40,998 bases of DNA from Rhodospirillales bacterium. Its GTDB lineage: Bacteria; Pseudomonadota; Alphaproteobacteria; Rhodospirillales; UBA2165. Below the pieces are notes generated by a model that had not been told where the DNA came from, ran no database searches, and saw only the letters and a program-made list of their open reading frames with translations. Shown in pieces: positions 7,582 through 16,486 of this stretch. The stretch lies in NCBI GenBank assembly GCA_012960465.1, contig DUBF01000025.1, forward strand, positions 1 to 40,998, in the 5' to 3' direction. The position numbers and the translations under genes are program-made. Each line of letters starts with the position of its first letter. The first letter of the stretch is position 1.

Positions 7582-8556
7582 TCATCCAGTCTCACGGCTA
7601 AAATTATGCTCAGCTTCAATATATCTAACGGTTCCGGATTTAGATCGCATAATGAGAGAATGTGTCATCGCACCACCTTTAAAACGACGCACTCCTTTCA
7701 ACATAGATCCCATAGTAACCCCTGTGGCCGCAAACATCGTCTCACCACCAGCGAGTTCCATAAGGTTGTATTTTTTATCGAACTCCGTAATACCAAGACG
7801 CGAAGCTCTCCCGCGTTCATCGTCATTACGAAAAACCAAGCGACCTTGCATTTGACCGCCAATACATCGGAGTGCGGCAGCTGCCAGCACACCCTCAGGC
7901 GCTCCGCCCGTACCCATATAAATATCAACTCCAGCTTCTTCGGTAGACGTTGCTATAACACCGCTAACATCACCATCCCCAATTAGCATAATTCGGGCTC
8001 CACTCTCCCGACTTTTAGCTATAATTTCTTCATGCCGAGGACGATCAAGCACACAACTAACCAAATCACCAATTTCAACATCCTTGGCTTTAGCTAAATT
8101 TTTAAGATTATTCGCGACAGTTTCATCAAGGTCAACAACACCTTCTGGCAGTCCATTACCAACCGCTATTTTATCCATATAAGTATCAGGCGCATTCAAA
8201 AAACCGCCTTCCTCAGCCATCGCTATAACTGCCAAAGCATTTGGACCGCCTTTCGCAGTGATTGTTGTCCCTTCAAGCGGGTCCAAGGCAATGTCGATCT
8301 TCGGTCCATTTCCAGTGCCAACTTCTTCACCGATATATAACATTGGTGCTTCGTCACGCTCGCCCTCGCCGATACGTACAGTGCCCTGTATATGAAGGCT
8401 ATTTAGGGCGCTCCGCATTGCATCAACTGCAGCCTGGTCCGCAGCTTTTTCATCACCTCGCCCCATCAAGCGTGAAGCAGCGATTGCGGCTGCTTCTGTC
8501 ACACGTACTGCCTCAAGTGCTAAATTTCGATCCATTTTAGAAGTGTACTCACCCAT
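7582..8556 (-). CDS. glpX: Class II fructose-1,6-bisphosphatase GlpX
   Basis: GlpX hydrolyses fructose-1,6-bisphosphate to fructose-6-phosphate in gluconeogenesis. The 324-residue sequence has the class II hallmarks: GRGDEKAADQAAVDAMR near residue 33, GTVRIGEGERDEAPMLYIGE near 58, and IALDPLEGTTITAKG near 89 (the DPLEGT metal site). IYMGTGGAPEGVLAAAALRC lies near residue 192. The length matches the family. Between hom (36 bp upstream) and recJ (22 bp downstream), it occupies the position commonly seen in Rhodospirillales genomes. An AAAAAAGGTAAAAATT-like sequence just before the ATG is a plausible ribosome-binding site. Confidence 0.96.
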   Translation of the reverse strand: MGEYTSKMDRNLALEAVRVTEAAAIAASRLMGRGDEKAADQAAVDAMRSALNSLHIQGTVRIGEGERDEAPMLYIGEEVGTGNGPKIDIALDPLEGTTITAKGGPNALAVIAMAEEGGFLNAPDTYMDKIAVGNGLPEGVVDLDETVANNLKNLAKAKDVEIGDLVSCVLDRPRHEEIIAKSRESGARIMLIGDGDVSGVIATSTEEAGVDIYMGTGGAPEGVLAAAALRCIGGQMQGRLVFRNDDERGRASRLGITEFDKKYNLMELAGGETMFAATGVTMGSMLKGVRRFKGGAMTHSLIMRSKSGTVRYIEAEHNFSRETG

Positions 8557-8592
8557 AATTTTTACCTTTTTTAATTTATATTTCTTTAGCCA

Positions 8593-9888
8593 TTAAAAGG
8601 ACTCTATTCGGATCATGCACGGTGGTTCCACCACAGCCTCATTTTTTTCTATCAAACCTAACGTCGCCAACATCGAATATTCGGCCGTTGAGTGAGTTGT
8701 TAAAACCACCGGAACGGCCTCGTTCTGAGATCTCCCACGTTGCAATACTGCCTCCATAGAGACATTATTATCCTTAAGAGCACTAGCGATGGTAGCAAAA
8801 ACGCCAGGCTTATCTAACACCATAAAACGAACATAGTAGGACCCAACATGCTCGGAGATCGGCACATTTTTTAATTTCTTTAACTTTATCGCTGGTATTG
8901 TAAATGTGTTTAACTTTTTATCCCTTGCGATATCAATTATGTCCGCGACCACGGCAGAAGCTGTCGGCCCTTCACCCGCCCCACGTCCTTCATACATGGT
9001 TGTGCCTACAAAATCACCTTCTACGATCACTGCATTAAAAACATCTTCAATGTGAGCAATAGGGGCATCAATCGGGACCATGCAGGGGTGGACGCGTTGT
9101 TCAATACCAAATTCAGTCTGGCGCGAAATACCAAGCAATTTAATTCGGTAGCCAAGCTCATCTGCAAATTCTATATCAAGCGGCGAAATCCGACTAATAC
9201 CCTCAATATGCACAGCTTTAAAATTCACTTCACAACCAAAAGCTAGACTAGTTAGAATTGCCAGCTTGTGAGCGGTATCCACACCATCGATATCAAGAGC
9301 AGGGTCTGCTTCAGCGTAGCCCAGATCTTGTGCTTCTTTGAGCATCAAACCGAATTCTTTACGAGTTCGGCGCATTTCACTAAGTATATAATTGCAGGTA
9401 CCATTCAAAATACCAAAAATACGCAATACTTTATTACCAACCAAACCCTCCCTAAGAGCTTTTACGATCGGAACGCCACCCGCAACAGCAGCTTCAAAGG
9501 CAATGATAACGTTAGCAATCTCTGCGGACCGAGCAAGTTCAGTACCATGGTGAGCGATTAGGGCTTTATTCGCTGTAACCACATGCTTACCATTAGCTAT
9601 TGCCGTTTCTACCAATTCTTTTGCTATACCATCTTCGCCGCCGATTAGTTCCACAACCACGTCAACGTTTTTATCAATAGCAAGCTCGAGCGGATCAGGG
9701 CTCCATTTTAAATCAGCTAGATTAAAGCCACGGTCTTTAGACGGATCACGTGCAGAAACAGCTGTTATAGCTATATCACGACCACTTCTTAACGAAACTA
9801 GACTAGCTTGCTGCCTAAGTAGTTTAACCACACCTGCGCCAACAGTTCCGAGACCAGCCACACCAATTTTTAAAGGCGAATTACTCAA
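8593..9888 (-). CDS. hom: Homoserine dehydrogenase
   Basis: The enzyme reduces aspartate semialdehyde to homoserine, the branch to threonine and methionine. The N-terminal Rossmann segment IGVAGLGTVGAGVVKLL (about residue 8) binds NAD(P)H. The catalytic region includes VTANKALIAHHG near 104, GGVPIVKALREGL near 137 and ILNGTCNYILSEM near 159. AEADPALDIDGVDTAHKLAI near 193 is the substrate-site signature. The last 80 or so residues (YYVRFMVLDKPGVFATIASA onward) form an ACT domain, as expected for threonine feedback. It overlaps the alaC stop by 4 bp, so the two are translationally coupled. Confidence 0.97.
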   Translation of the reverse strand: MSNSPLKIGVAGLGTVGAGVVKLLRQQASLVSLRSGRDIAITAVSARDPSKDRGFNLADLKWSPDPLELAIDKNVDVVVELIGGEDGIAKELVETAIANGKHVVTANKALIAHHGTELARSAEIANVIIAFEAAVAGGVPIVKALREGLVGNKVLRIFGILNGTCNYILSEMRRTRKEFGLMLKEAQDLGYAEADPALDIDGVDTAHKLAILTSLAFGCEVNFKAVHIEGISRISPLDIEFADELGYRIKLLGISRQTEFGIEQRVHPCMVPIDAPIAHIEDVFNAVIVEGDFVGTTMYEGRGAGEGPTASAVVADIIDIARDKKLNTFTIPAIKLKKLKNVPISEHVGSYYVRFMVLDKPGVFATIASALKDNNVSMEAVLQRGRSQNEAVPVVLTTHSTAEYSMLATLGLIEKNEAVVEPPCMIRIESF

Positions 9889-11108
9889 GATACTACTACT
9901 CGTTCCTTATTTAGTTCTTCGACCAGTCTATTTTGATTTCCCAGAAACGCTTTCAAATTACGAGCTGCTTGTCGAATTCTATGGCGATTTTCCACCAGCG
10001 ACACTCGAACGTGATCATCACCGTGTTCTCCAAATGCAACACCCGGTGATACAGCAATTTGAGCTTCGCTTAGTAAAAGTTTAGAAAATTCAACAGACCC
10101 AAATTGTTTAAAAGGATTGGGGATGGGCGCCCAAGCAAACATTGTTGCAGATGGTCTAGGAATATTCCAACCTGCTGCGCTAAAGCTATCAATTAAAACG
10201 TCACATCGTTCTTTATAGATTAAACGCATGTCATCAACACACCCCTGAGGACCGTTCAAAGCCGCCGTCGCCGCGACTTGAATCGGCGTAAAAGCCCCAT
10301 AGTCTAAATATGATTTAATGCGCGCCAAAGCAGCAATTAGTTTTTTGTTTCCAGCCGCAAAGCCAATACGCCAACCCGGCATAGAATACGTTTTACTCAT
10401 GGAAGTAAATTCAACCGAAATGTCACGAGCACCCGGTATTTCTAATATCGAAGGTGGGGGTTTACCATTAAAATAGACTTCTGAGTATGCCAGATCAGAT
10501 AAAATATAGATACCGTGAAATTTACAAAAATCGACAATGCGACCATAAAAGTCCAAATCTGTAGTAATCGCCGTTGGGTTATTTGGGTAATTTAATACAA
10601 GTGCCGTCGGTTTTGGAACACTATGGATTACAGCCACTTCTAAGGCCTTCAAATAGTCATCGTCTGGCACAACTGGAACATTCCGAAGAGCAGCACCAGC
10701 AATTATAAATCCGAACATATGTATAGGATAGCTTGGATTTGGAACTAGTATCACGTCACCTGGGCTGGTAATAGCCGAAGCGAGATTAGCCAAACCTTCT
10801 TTGGAACCCAGCGTAACTATAGCTTCTGTATCGGGATCAATATTAACATTAAACCGACGTGAATAATAAGCAGCGAAAGCCTTTCGTAGACCCGGGATAC
10901 CACGAGAAGCAGAATAGCGGTGGGTTCTAGGGTCTTCAACAGCCTCAATCATTTTATCAACGATATGACGAGGCGTTGGTTGATCTGGGTTACCCATACC
11001 AAAGTCGATAATATCCTCGCCCGCCGCGCGCGCGCGCGCTTTCATCTCATTTACTTCATTAAATACATAAGGAGGTAGTCGTTTTATTCTATGGAATTCT
11101 TGTTCCAT
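9885..11108 (-). CDS. alaC: Class I/II aminotransferase, AlaC / LL-diaminopimelate aminotransferase-like
   Basis: This PLP-dependent aminotransferase of 407 residues has GMGNPDQPTPRHIVDKM near residue 38, NYPNNPTA near 174 (the conserved Asn contacting PLP), SDLAYSEVYF near 205, and the lysine loop SMSKTYSMPGWRIGFAAG near 236. Close relatives are annotated as alanine-synthesising AlaC or LL-diaminopimelate aminotransferase; sequence alone does not separate them. Placed immediately before hom with a 4-bp overlap, it fits aspartate-family amino-acid metabolism. On the minus strand, codons for KARARAAGED contain a 15-bp alternating CG run (11025-11039), unusual in this AT-rich DNA. Confidence 0.9.
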   Translation of the reverse strand: MEQEFHRIKRLPPYVFNEVNEMKARARAAGEDIIDFGMGNPDQPTPRHIVDKMIEAVEDPRTHRYSASRGIPGLRKAFAAYYSRRFNVNIDPDTEAIVTLGSKEGLANLASAITSPGDVILVPNPSYPIHMFGFIIAGAALRNVPVVPDDDYLKALEVAVIHSVPKPTALVLNYPNNPTAITTDLDFYGRIVDFCKFHGIYILSDLAYSEVYFNGKPPPSILEIPGARDISVEFTSMSKTYSMPGWRIGFAAGNKKLIAALARIKSYLDYGAFTPIQVAATAALNGPQGCVDDMRLIYKERCDVLIDSFSAAGWNIPRPSATMFAWAPIPNPFKQFGSVEFSKLLLSEAQIAVSPGVAFGEHGDDHVRVSLVENRHRIRQAARNLKAFLGNQNRLVEELNKERVVVS

Positions 11109-11254
11109 TACTCAAACTGCCAGTCTAAATTATAGGTTAACAACTAATAAAAGCTTACAAATGATCCGAGGACTAATCTGTCTTCGAGTAACCCGTGCTG
11201 ACAGGTCCAAACGCTAAATGCTCTCCAAATTTCCTCTAGATAATCAAAAGCATT

Positions 11255-12457
11255 TTATAAAAAGTCTATAAAAATTTCTGCACGGCGGTTCCCAGCTTCG
11301 CCCGAAGGCATATACTCATAATAGCGTGGCACATGGTCAGATACTGATCCAACGAATAATTTATTTGCATTCACTCCCATTTTCACCAATTCATTTGCTA
11401 CCCGCTCAGCCCTTGCAGCAGAAACCTGAAAATTAGTCATTTTGTGAAGGATTGGATCATTAGTCACCGTCCGTCGACTGGCGTGACCTACAATCCGAAG
11501 TCTACCACCCACTTTCCTATACTGAGCGATCACTTGGCGTAGGACACGACGGTCGCGTTTTCCAACTCTTGAAGAACCATTAGGAAATAGGATCGTGGCA
11601 ACTTGATACGAATTTTGAAGATTATGCTTATTGAATTGTCCCGAAAAATTCAAACCAGAAACACCTGAACTTGAGGGAGGTTGTCTATAGGTTGATCGTC
11701 CAACAGCACCAGAATTACTCATTCTCTCAACACCGGATCCAGAAATGATAATAGTTTGAGTTTGATCCAAACTTCCGCCTAAGCCAGGAACAACACCAAT
11801 TCTTGGGGGATTTGGATTAATGGCGGGTAATTTCTTCATTTTAGATGGTACGGATATCGGTAATTTTGGGGGAATTAGCGGTTTCTTTGTTTTAAATTTC
11901 AATTTAGCCTTATTCTGTAAGAAGCTTAACTCAACAGGCTTTGGCGGCACTAAATACGCTGTCGCTGCTTTAGGTTTTGGCTTAGATAACGGCATAGGCT
12001 CAATCTGCGTTATTGGCTTTGAAAATTCCTGCGCTGACGAGGATGCCCTCAATGGCTCAACTTTCTTTTCTGAGCGTACGAACAAATTTGAAGTCTTACC
12101 TTGACGACGAACAATTTTGTTTGAATATTTTCGTGACGCATCATTATCTGAAACTAATCCGCGAGATATACTTTTACGTTCCTCGTTGCTCAAGACCTTT
12201 GGTCGCGGAGGCACTGAAGACAATTTTAAAAAACCATTATTTGATCGAGAAGAGGTTACCTCTTTAGAAGATTTTCCAAGTTTCTCTTTTTTTTCAGCGC
12301 CATCACCGATAATAGCATCACGGGCACCTTTATACCATTCAACGGGATTAAATGCATCTGGCACTGTTGAACAACCTGTTACCAAAGCAGTTATAAAGAA
12401 TATTGCAAAAATTTTACGCAACAAAAAACCATTAAATAAATTAATAGAATCCTTCAT
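11255..12457 (-). CDS. OmpA-family lipoprotein
   Basis: The 400-residue product starts with a basic, hydrophobic signal segment ending in the lipobox ALVTGC (Cys29), so it should be lipidated and anchored in a membrane. Residues 30-275 are a low-complexity, Pro/Lys/Ser-rich linker. The C-terminal 120 residues are an OmpA-like peptidoglycan-binding domain: VATILFPNGSSRV, LRIVGHASRRT, VSAARAERVANELVKMGV and a final NRRAEIFIDF. It probably links the outer membrane to the cell wall across the periplasm. It lies upstream of alaC in the same direction, 146 bp away, but may have its own transcript. Confidence 0.85.
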   Translation of the reverse strand: MKDSINLFNGFLLRKIFAIFFITALVTGCSTVPDAFNPVEWYKGARDAIIGDGAEKKEKLGKSSKEVTSSRSNNGFLKLSSVPPRPKVLSNEERKSISRGLVSDNDASRKYSNKIVRRQGKTSNLFVRSEKKVEPLRASSSAQEFSKPITQIEPMPLSKPKPKAATAYLVPPKPVELSFLQNKAKLKFKTKKPLIPPKLPISVPSKMKKLPAINPNPPRIGVVPGLGGSLDQTQTIIISGSGVERMSNSGAVGRSTYRQPPSSSGVSGLNFSGQFNKHNLQNSYQVATILFPNGSSRVGKRDRRVLRQVIAQYRKVGGRLRIVGHASRRTVTNDPILHKMTNFQVSAARAERVANELVKMGVNANKLFVGSVSDHVPRYYEYMPSGEAGNRRAEIFIDFL

Positions 12458-12926
12458 ACTCTCAACTCCCTATAAACAATCGCTATCTGTTACTATTCTA
12501 TATACTTGATAACGCAAACTCTTTAATAGCGTCCAAAGGTTACTCATTTCGGATAAATTTAATTAACTAAATTTAAAGTTTTTATTCAGTATATACACTT
12601 TCCCTCAAATAACAGATAATATTTCTGGTGTAAAACGCTCTGATCGTGACTAAATAGAATCAACATTAACATTTATCCCACCTTTATCATAAAAAAGTGA
12701 CTTGTTAAGGCCTTTAGCGCACATATTGAAATACTATCCAGCTAGTTTTAGAGAATATTAAAAATTCTTATATTAATATTCGTTAACAAAAAAGTATCTG
12801 ATAGCTTAATATTTAATAATTACTTGCATTGACATTTACATTAAATTCACTTATGCCGCCCAGCATCTTAAATATTATGAGTAGTAAACTTCTGTCCATT
12901 TATTTAGTTTTTCTAGATTATCGCCC
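12458..12926. other. 469-bp AT-rich divergent intergenic region
   Basis: This region separates the OmpA-like lipoprotein gene (minus) from the DEAD-box helicase (plus). It is strongly AT-rich with no ORF or RNA gene I can support. It should hold both promoters. The clearest candidate is listed at 12829-12857. Confidence 0.5.
12829..12857 (+). promoter_or_regulatory. Candidate promoter of the DEAD-box helicase gene
   Basis: A perfect -35 hexamer TTGACA (12829-12834) is followed after 17 bases by TATGCC (12852-12857), a weak -10. It lies about 70 bp upstream of the helicase ATG. The -35 match and spacing are good, but AT-rich DNA gives many chance matches. Confidence 0.35.
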
Positions 12927-14309
12927 ATGAACTTCGCTGACCTAGGTCTTAGTAAAGAAGTTCTTGATGCTGTATTCGACGCGGGATACTCGGACCCAAC
13001 TCCCATCCAAGAGAAAGCCATACCAGTTGTGCTAATGGGACGTGATATCCTTGGCTGCGCTCAGACAGGAACTGGAAAAACAGCATCATTTACTCTCCCA
13101 ATGATCGATATCCTAGCAAATGGGCGTGGGCGATCACGAATGCCGCGCACACTCATTTTGGAACCAACACGGGAACTTGCAGCGCAAGTTGCCGAAAACT
13201 TTGATACCTACGGAAAATATAATAAACTCAACAAAGCCCTCATTATTGGAGGGTCTTCAATGAGCGAACAAAGTAAACTACTAGACCGTGGTGTCGACGT
13301 TCTTATTGCTACACCAGGACGCTTACTTGATCTCTATGAACGGGGAGGTCTATTGCTTAGCGATGTAAAAATATTAGTGATTGATGAAGCTGATCGAATG
13401 CTTGACATGGGCTTTATTCCAGATGTTGAAAAAATTGTTTCTGTCATACCTAAAATTCGCCAAACTTTATTTTTCTCGGCCACCATGCCTGCAGAGATTA
13501 AGCGCTTAGCTGATATTTTCTTGATTAATCCAAAAGAAATTACAATTTCCCCACCTGCAACCTTGGTCAATACAATCACCCAAGGCCTTTTAATGATAAC
13601 CCATAATACTAAACGAGATCTCGCTGGTTTACAAAAGAAAAAACGCGCGCAACTTCGCAAACTTATAAAACAAGAAAGTGTCAAAAATGCGCTGGTATTC
13701 TGTAATCGAAAAAAGGATGTTGATATCCTCAATAAGTCTTTTAAAAAACATGGTTTCAATTCTGCTACTTTGCATGGCGACATGGTGCAGTCAGCCCGCA
13801 TGGAAACAATGGGGAAATTTAAAGCCCATGAATATGATTTTTTGATTTGCAGTGATGTTGCAGCTCGCGGCCTCGACATCGATGAACTAAGCCATGTCTT
13901 TAACTTTGATATACCTATCCACCCTGAAGATTATGTTCATCGGATTGGCCGCACAGGGCGGGCCGGGAAACATGGTCGGGCACTGTCACTCGCTTGGAAA
14001 GAAGATCAAAAATACATTAAGGCAATTGAAATTTTAACGGGCAAACCAATCCCTCAAGTTGAGATTTACAGTCAAGAGACGTTCACTCAATCGAAAGAAA
14101 ATTCTGGCGACACTGCTAAAAAACAAAATCAGGTTAAAAAGGAAACAAAAGGTGAGCCGATAGAAAAAGCGAAAAAAAATCATCAGAGCCCAAAAAAAGT
14201 AGACAGACTAACACCAAAATCACCGGAAACTACTAACAGTGAAAACCAAATCGACGATGATGGTTGGGATGGTCACATGCCAGCTTTTTTGTTGCGTCCC
14301 CTGAAGTAA
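12927..14309 (+). CDS. DEAD-box RNA helicase, RhlE-like
   Basis: This ATP-dependent RNA helicase of 460 residues remodels RNA structure in ribosome assembly, decay or cold adaptation. All motifs are present in order: the Q motif (F..LGL...TPIQ), AQTGTGKTASF (I, about residue 48), PTRELAAQV (Ia), TPGRLLD (Ib), DEADRMLDMGF (II, about 153), SAT (III), ALVFCNRKKD (IV), SDVAARGLDID (V) and HRIGRTGRAGK (VI, about 340). Residues after 385 form a Lys/Glu/Asn-rich tail, usual for RNA tethering. The tail ends with an acidic DDDGWDGHMPAFLLRP. It has its own upstream region and is followed by a 136-bp gap. Confidence 0.93.
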   Translation: MNFADLGLSKEVLDAVFDAGYSDPTPIQEKAIPVVLMGRDILGCAQTGTGKTASFTLPMIDILANGRGRSRMPRTLILEPTRELAAQVAENFDTYGKYNKLNKALIIGGSSMSEQSKLLDRGVDVLIATPGRLLDLYERGGLLLSDVKILVIDEADRMLDMGFIPDVEKIVSVIPKIRQTLFFSATMPAEIKRLADIFLINPKEITISPPATLVNTITQGLLMITHNTKRDLAGLQKKKRAQLRKLIKQESVKNALVFCNRKKDVDILNKSFKKHGFNSATLHGDMVQSARMETMGKFKAHEYDFLICSDVAARGLDIDELSHVFNFDIPIHPEDYVHRIGRTGRAGKHGRALSLAWKEDQKYIKAIEILTGKPIPQVEIYSQETFTQSKENSGDTAKKQNQVKKETKGEPIEKAKKNHQSPKKVDRLTPKSPETTNSENQIDDDGWDGHMPAFLLRPLK

Positions 14310-14445
14310 TTTATTTTTTGTGGCTTTTCAGCTCAATCAAAAAAAATTTCAGTTTTGCTCCCCGCAAAAGATAGTTATATACACTATACTGATTTAGAAT
14401 AGAATTTTATAGCCTGGTTCCTGAATTTTGCTCTGGAGTAAATCA

Positions 14446-14688
14446 ATGCAAACTGTTTTTGTCCAAGTCAAGTGTGAACTCGGCAACGTGTACAGCGTTG
14501 CTGAAAAAGCCATCGAATCGGTAGAAAAGATCTCTGAAATTCATTCAACATCTGGGCAATTTGACCTTTTAATAAAATGTTATTTGGATGAAGGCGAAGA
14601 CGTCGGCCACTTCATTAATGATAAGATTCAAACGCTACCGGGCGTAAAAGATACGTATACACTTATCACGTTTAAAGCGTTCTCTTAA
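14446..14688 (+). CDS. Solo Lrp/AsnC ligand-binding (RAM) domain protein
   Basis: This 80-residue protein equals only the C-terminal effector-binding and oligomerisation domain of Lrp/AsnC regulators. It has QTVFVQVKCELGNVYSVAEK at the start, SGQFDLLIKCYLDEGEDVG in the middle and LPGVKDTYTLITFKAF at the end. No helix-turn-helix is present. Such stand-alone RAM domains are known in bacteria and archaea and are thought to bind amino acids or to partner with full-length regulators. I chose the ATG at 14446 because CTGGAG lies 5 bp upstream; a TTG at 14428 would add six unconvincing residues. It precedes the glycosyltransferase gene by 30 bp. Confidence 0.85.
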   Translation: MQTVFVQVKCELGNVYSVAEKAIESVEKISEIHSTSGQFDLLIKCYLDEGEDVGHFINDKIQTLPGVKDTYTLITFKAFS

Positions 14689-14718
14689 ACTTCTTACGGC
14701 TAGAGTATATACGGCCAA

Positions 14719-16371
14719 ATGGTAACAGCAATAAATTTTGATGGCGAGCAGGGCGACAATAGCCGCCCTTTAGGGATTGATATAGCAACACGGGAATTTA
14801 TGCGTGCTTTTTTCCGATTTAGTGCGCAAAAAACATTTCCTTGCGTTTGTCCAAATGAAACCTCGCTAAAACAATTCAAACTCTACGCTGAGATGGAACG
14901 AATTAGTCCAGAAAGTTGCTTTGGAGTGAACCAAAATGATCCTGTTCTACTTGAACAAGCAGGCCATTTATTCCGTTATGACCCAGGTATTTTAAAACAC
15001 ATTTGGTCACGTCGCCAATTTGGCCAGCGGCGCTACAGTATAAGTGGATTAATGCACACTAGCTCGACTGACAGCGTAATGGAAGTTATCGGCCAATACC
15101 TAATGGCACCCACGCAAAGCTGGGATGCATTGGTATGTCCGTCCAACTCCATCAAATCTGCAATATTAAACATTATTGATCATTGGCAACAATATTTAAA
15201 ACAACGGACGGATAGTAGCTTTAAATGCCCGGTCCAATTCCCCGTTATACCGCTAGGCATAGATACTAATCACTTTGATACCATCACGGGAGAACAAAAG
15301 CGTATTAAACAACGTAATGCGCTTGCGCTAGAAAAAGAAGAAATTGCGATTTTATTTACTGGGCGACTTAATTATATTGCCAAGGCAAACCCATTACCTT
15401 TGATGCTTGGTGTCGAAAAAGCAGCTGTAGATACAAAAACGCCATTAAGACTCATTTTCTGTGGCTACTTCAATGATGAATTCAACGAAATAGCTTTCAA
15501 AGAATCTGCCGCAAAAGTTTGCAATAAAGCCCGTGTTTCATTTGTTCGCCATGGAGATACAAAATATCCGGATGGATTTTGGGCCGGGGCAGATATTTTT
15601 TGTTCGCTAATAGATAATGTACAGGAGAGTTTCGGGCTTACCCCTATTGAAGCCATGGCATCTGGGTTGCCGGTTATTGTATCGGATTGGGATGGCTATC
15701 GAGATACCGTCCGAGATGGGGTTGAGGGTTATACAATTCCAACGTTAACACCACGAAAAGGTCTTGGAAGCGAATTGGCCTACAAATATTTTTCTGGTCA
15801 AAATAGTTACGGCGACTATCTAGGCGCAGTTCAACAATCAACTTCGGTCGATTTTAAAGCGTTGTCTATTGCGTTTAAACGGTTAATTGAAAACCCTAGT
15901 TTGCGGCTTAAGATGGGCGCTGCTGGAAAAGAAAGAGCTAATTCAACTTATAATTGGCCAATAATTATTTCAGCGTATGAAGATTTATGGTCGGAGCTTG
16001 CAAAACGTAGGGAATTAGACCAAGAACTAAACCCACTAGCAATTGGTTCTCCATTTCACCCTTCTCGACCTGATCCATTCGATATGTTCGCAAGTTTTCC
16101 ATCTAGGCAATTCTCGGAAAAGGGAAGAATTGATCTAGTTATTTCTAATTGGTCCGAAGCAATAAAGATAATATCTCTTAAAACCGGATATGTTTACCCT
16201 GAATCACTGATCAAACTCGAAGAAATGCCTGTTCTATTCGATAATTTAAAGCGGGGCTCACCTATCCTGATTGAATCCTTAATTAATCTTCTACCAACCA
16301 TCAATTCCACGGATCTGATCCTAACTCTAGCCTGGTTGGTAAAACTTGGTATCTGTCGTTATTATCCTTAA
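14719..16371 (+). CDS. Glycosyltransferase family 4 (group 1) protein
   Basis: This 550-residue cytoplasmic or peripheral protein has a GT-B fold. The C-terminal donor domain is clear: VIPLGIDTNHF near residue 177, AILFTGRLNY near 210, and FGLTPIEAMASGLPVIVSDW near 303, the E-x(7)-E region that binds the nucleotide sugar. DGVEGYTIPT follows near 335. Residues 1-170 form the acceptor domain and are less conserved. After about residue 430 there is a C-terminal extension of roughly 120 residues that I do not recognise. Donor and acceptor are unknown. It is co-directional with the RAM-domain gene and with the Nfu unit that starts 115 bp downstream; a shared role is not shown. Confidence 0.8.
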   Translation: MVTAINFDGEQGDNSRPLGIDIATREFMRAFFRFSAQKTFPCVCPNETSLKQFKLYAEMERISPESCFGVNQNDPVLLEQAGHLFRYDPGILKHIWSRRQFGQRRYSISGLMHTSSTDSVMEVIGQYLMAPTQSWDALVCPSNSIKSAILNIIDHWQQYLKQRTDSSFKCPVQFPVIPLGIDTNHFDTITGEQKRIKQRNALALEKEEIAILFTGRLNYIAKANPLPLMLGVEKAAVDTKTPLRLIFCGYFNDEFNEIAFKESAAKVCNKARVSFVRHGDTKYPDGFWAGADIFCSLIDNVQESFGLTPIEAMASGLPVIVSDWDGYRDTVRDGVEGYTIPTLTPRKGLGSELAYKYFSGQNSYGDYLGAVQQSTSVDFKALSIAFKRLIENPSLRLKMGAAGKERANSTYNWPIIISAYEDLWSELAKRRELDQELNPLAIGSPFHPSRPDPFDMFASFPSRQFSEKGRIDLVISNWSEAIKIISLKTGYVYPESLIKLEEMPVLFDNLKRGSPILIESLINLLPTINSTDLILTLAWLVKLGICRYYP

Positions 16372-16486
16372 AATATAAATTCATGAAATACAGAACTAAA
16401 ACAATTAACTAGCAATGATCTTCTGCTTGTCCTAAATTAAAGACAAAGTCACTAAAGATAGTTAGTAATAGTTTCGGAGTTAAAAA

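Noticed and set aside
7606-7986. 126-codon open frame opposite glpX
   Set aside because: The opposing frame encodes a complete class II fructose bisphosphatase; the shadow product has no family features.
13334-13879. 181-codon open frame on the minus strand inside the DEAD-box helicase gene
   Set aside because: It lies wholly within a gene with all helicase motifs and has no recognisable domain; it is a shadow frame.
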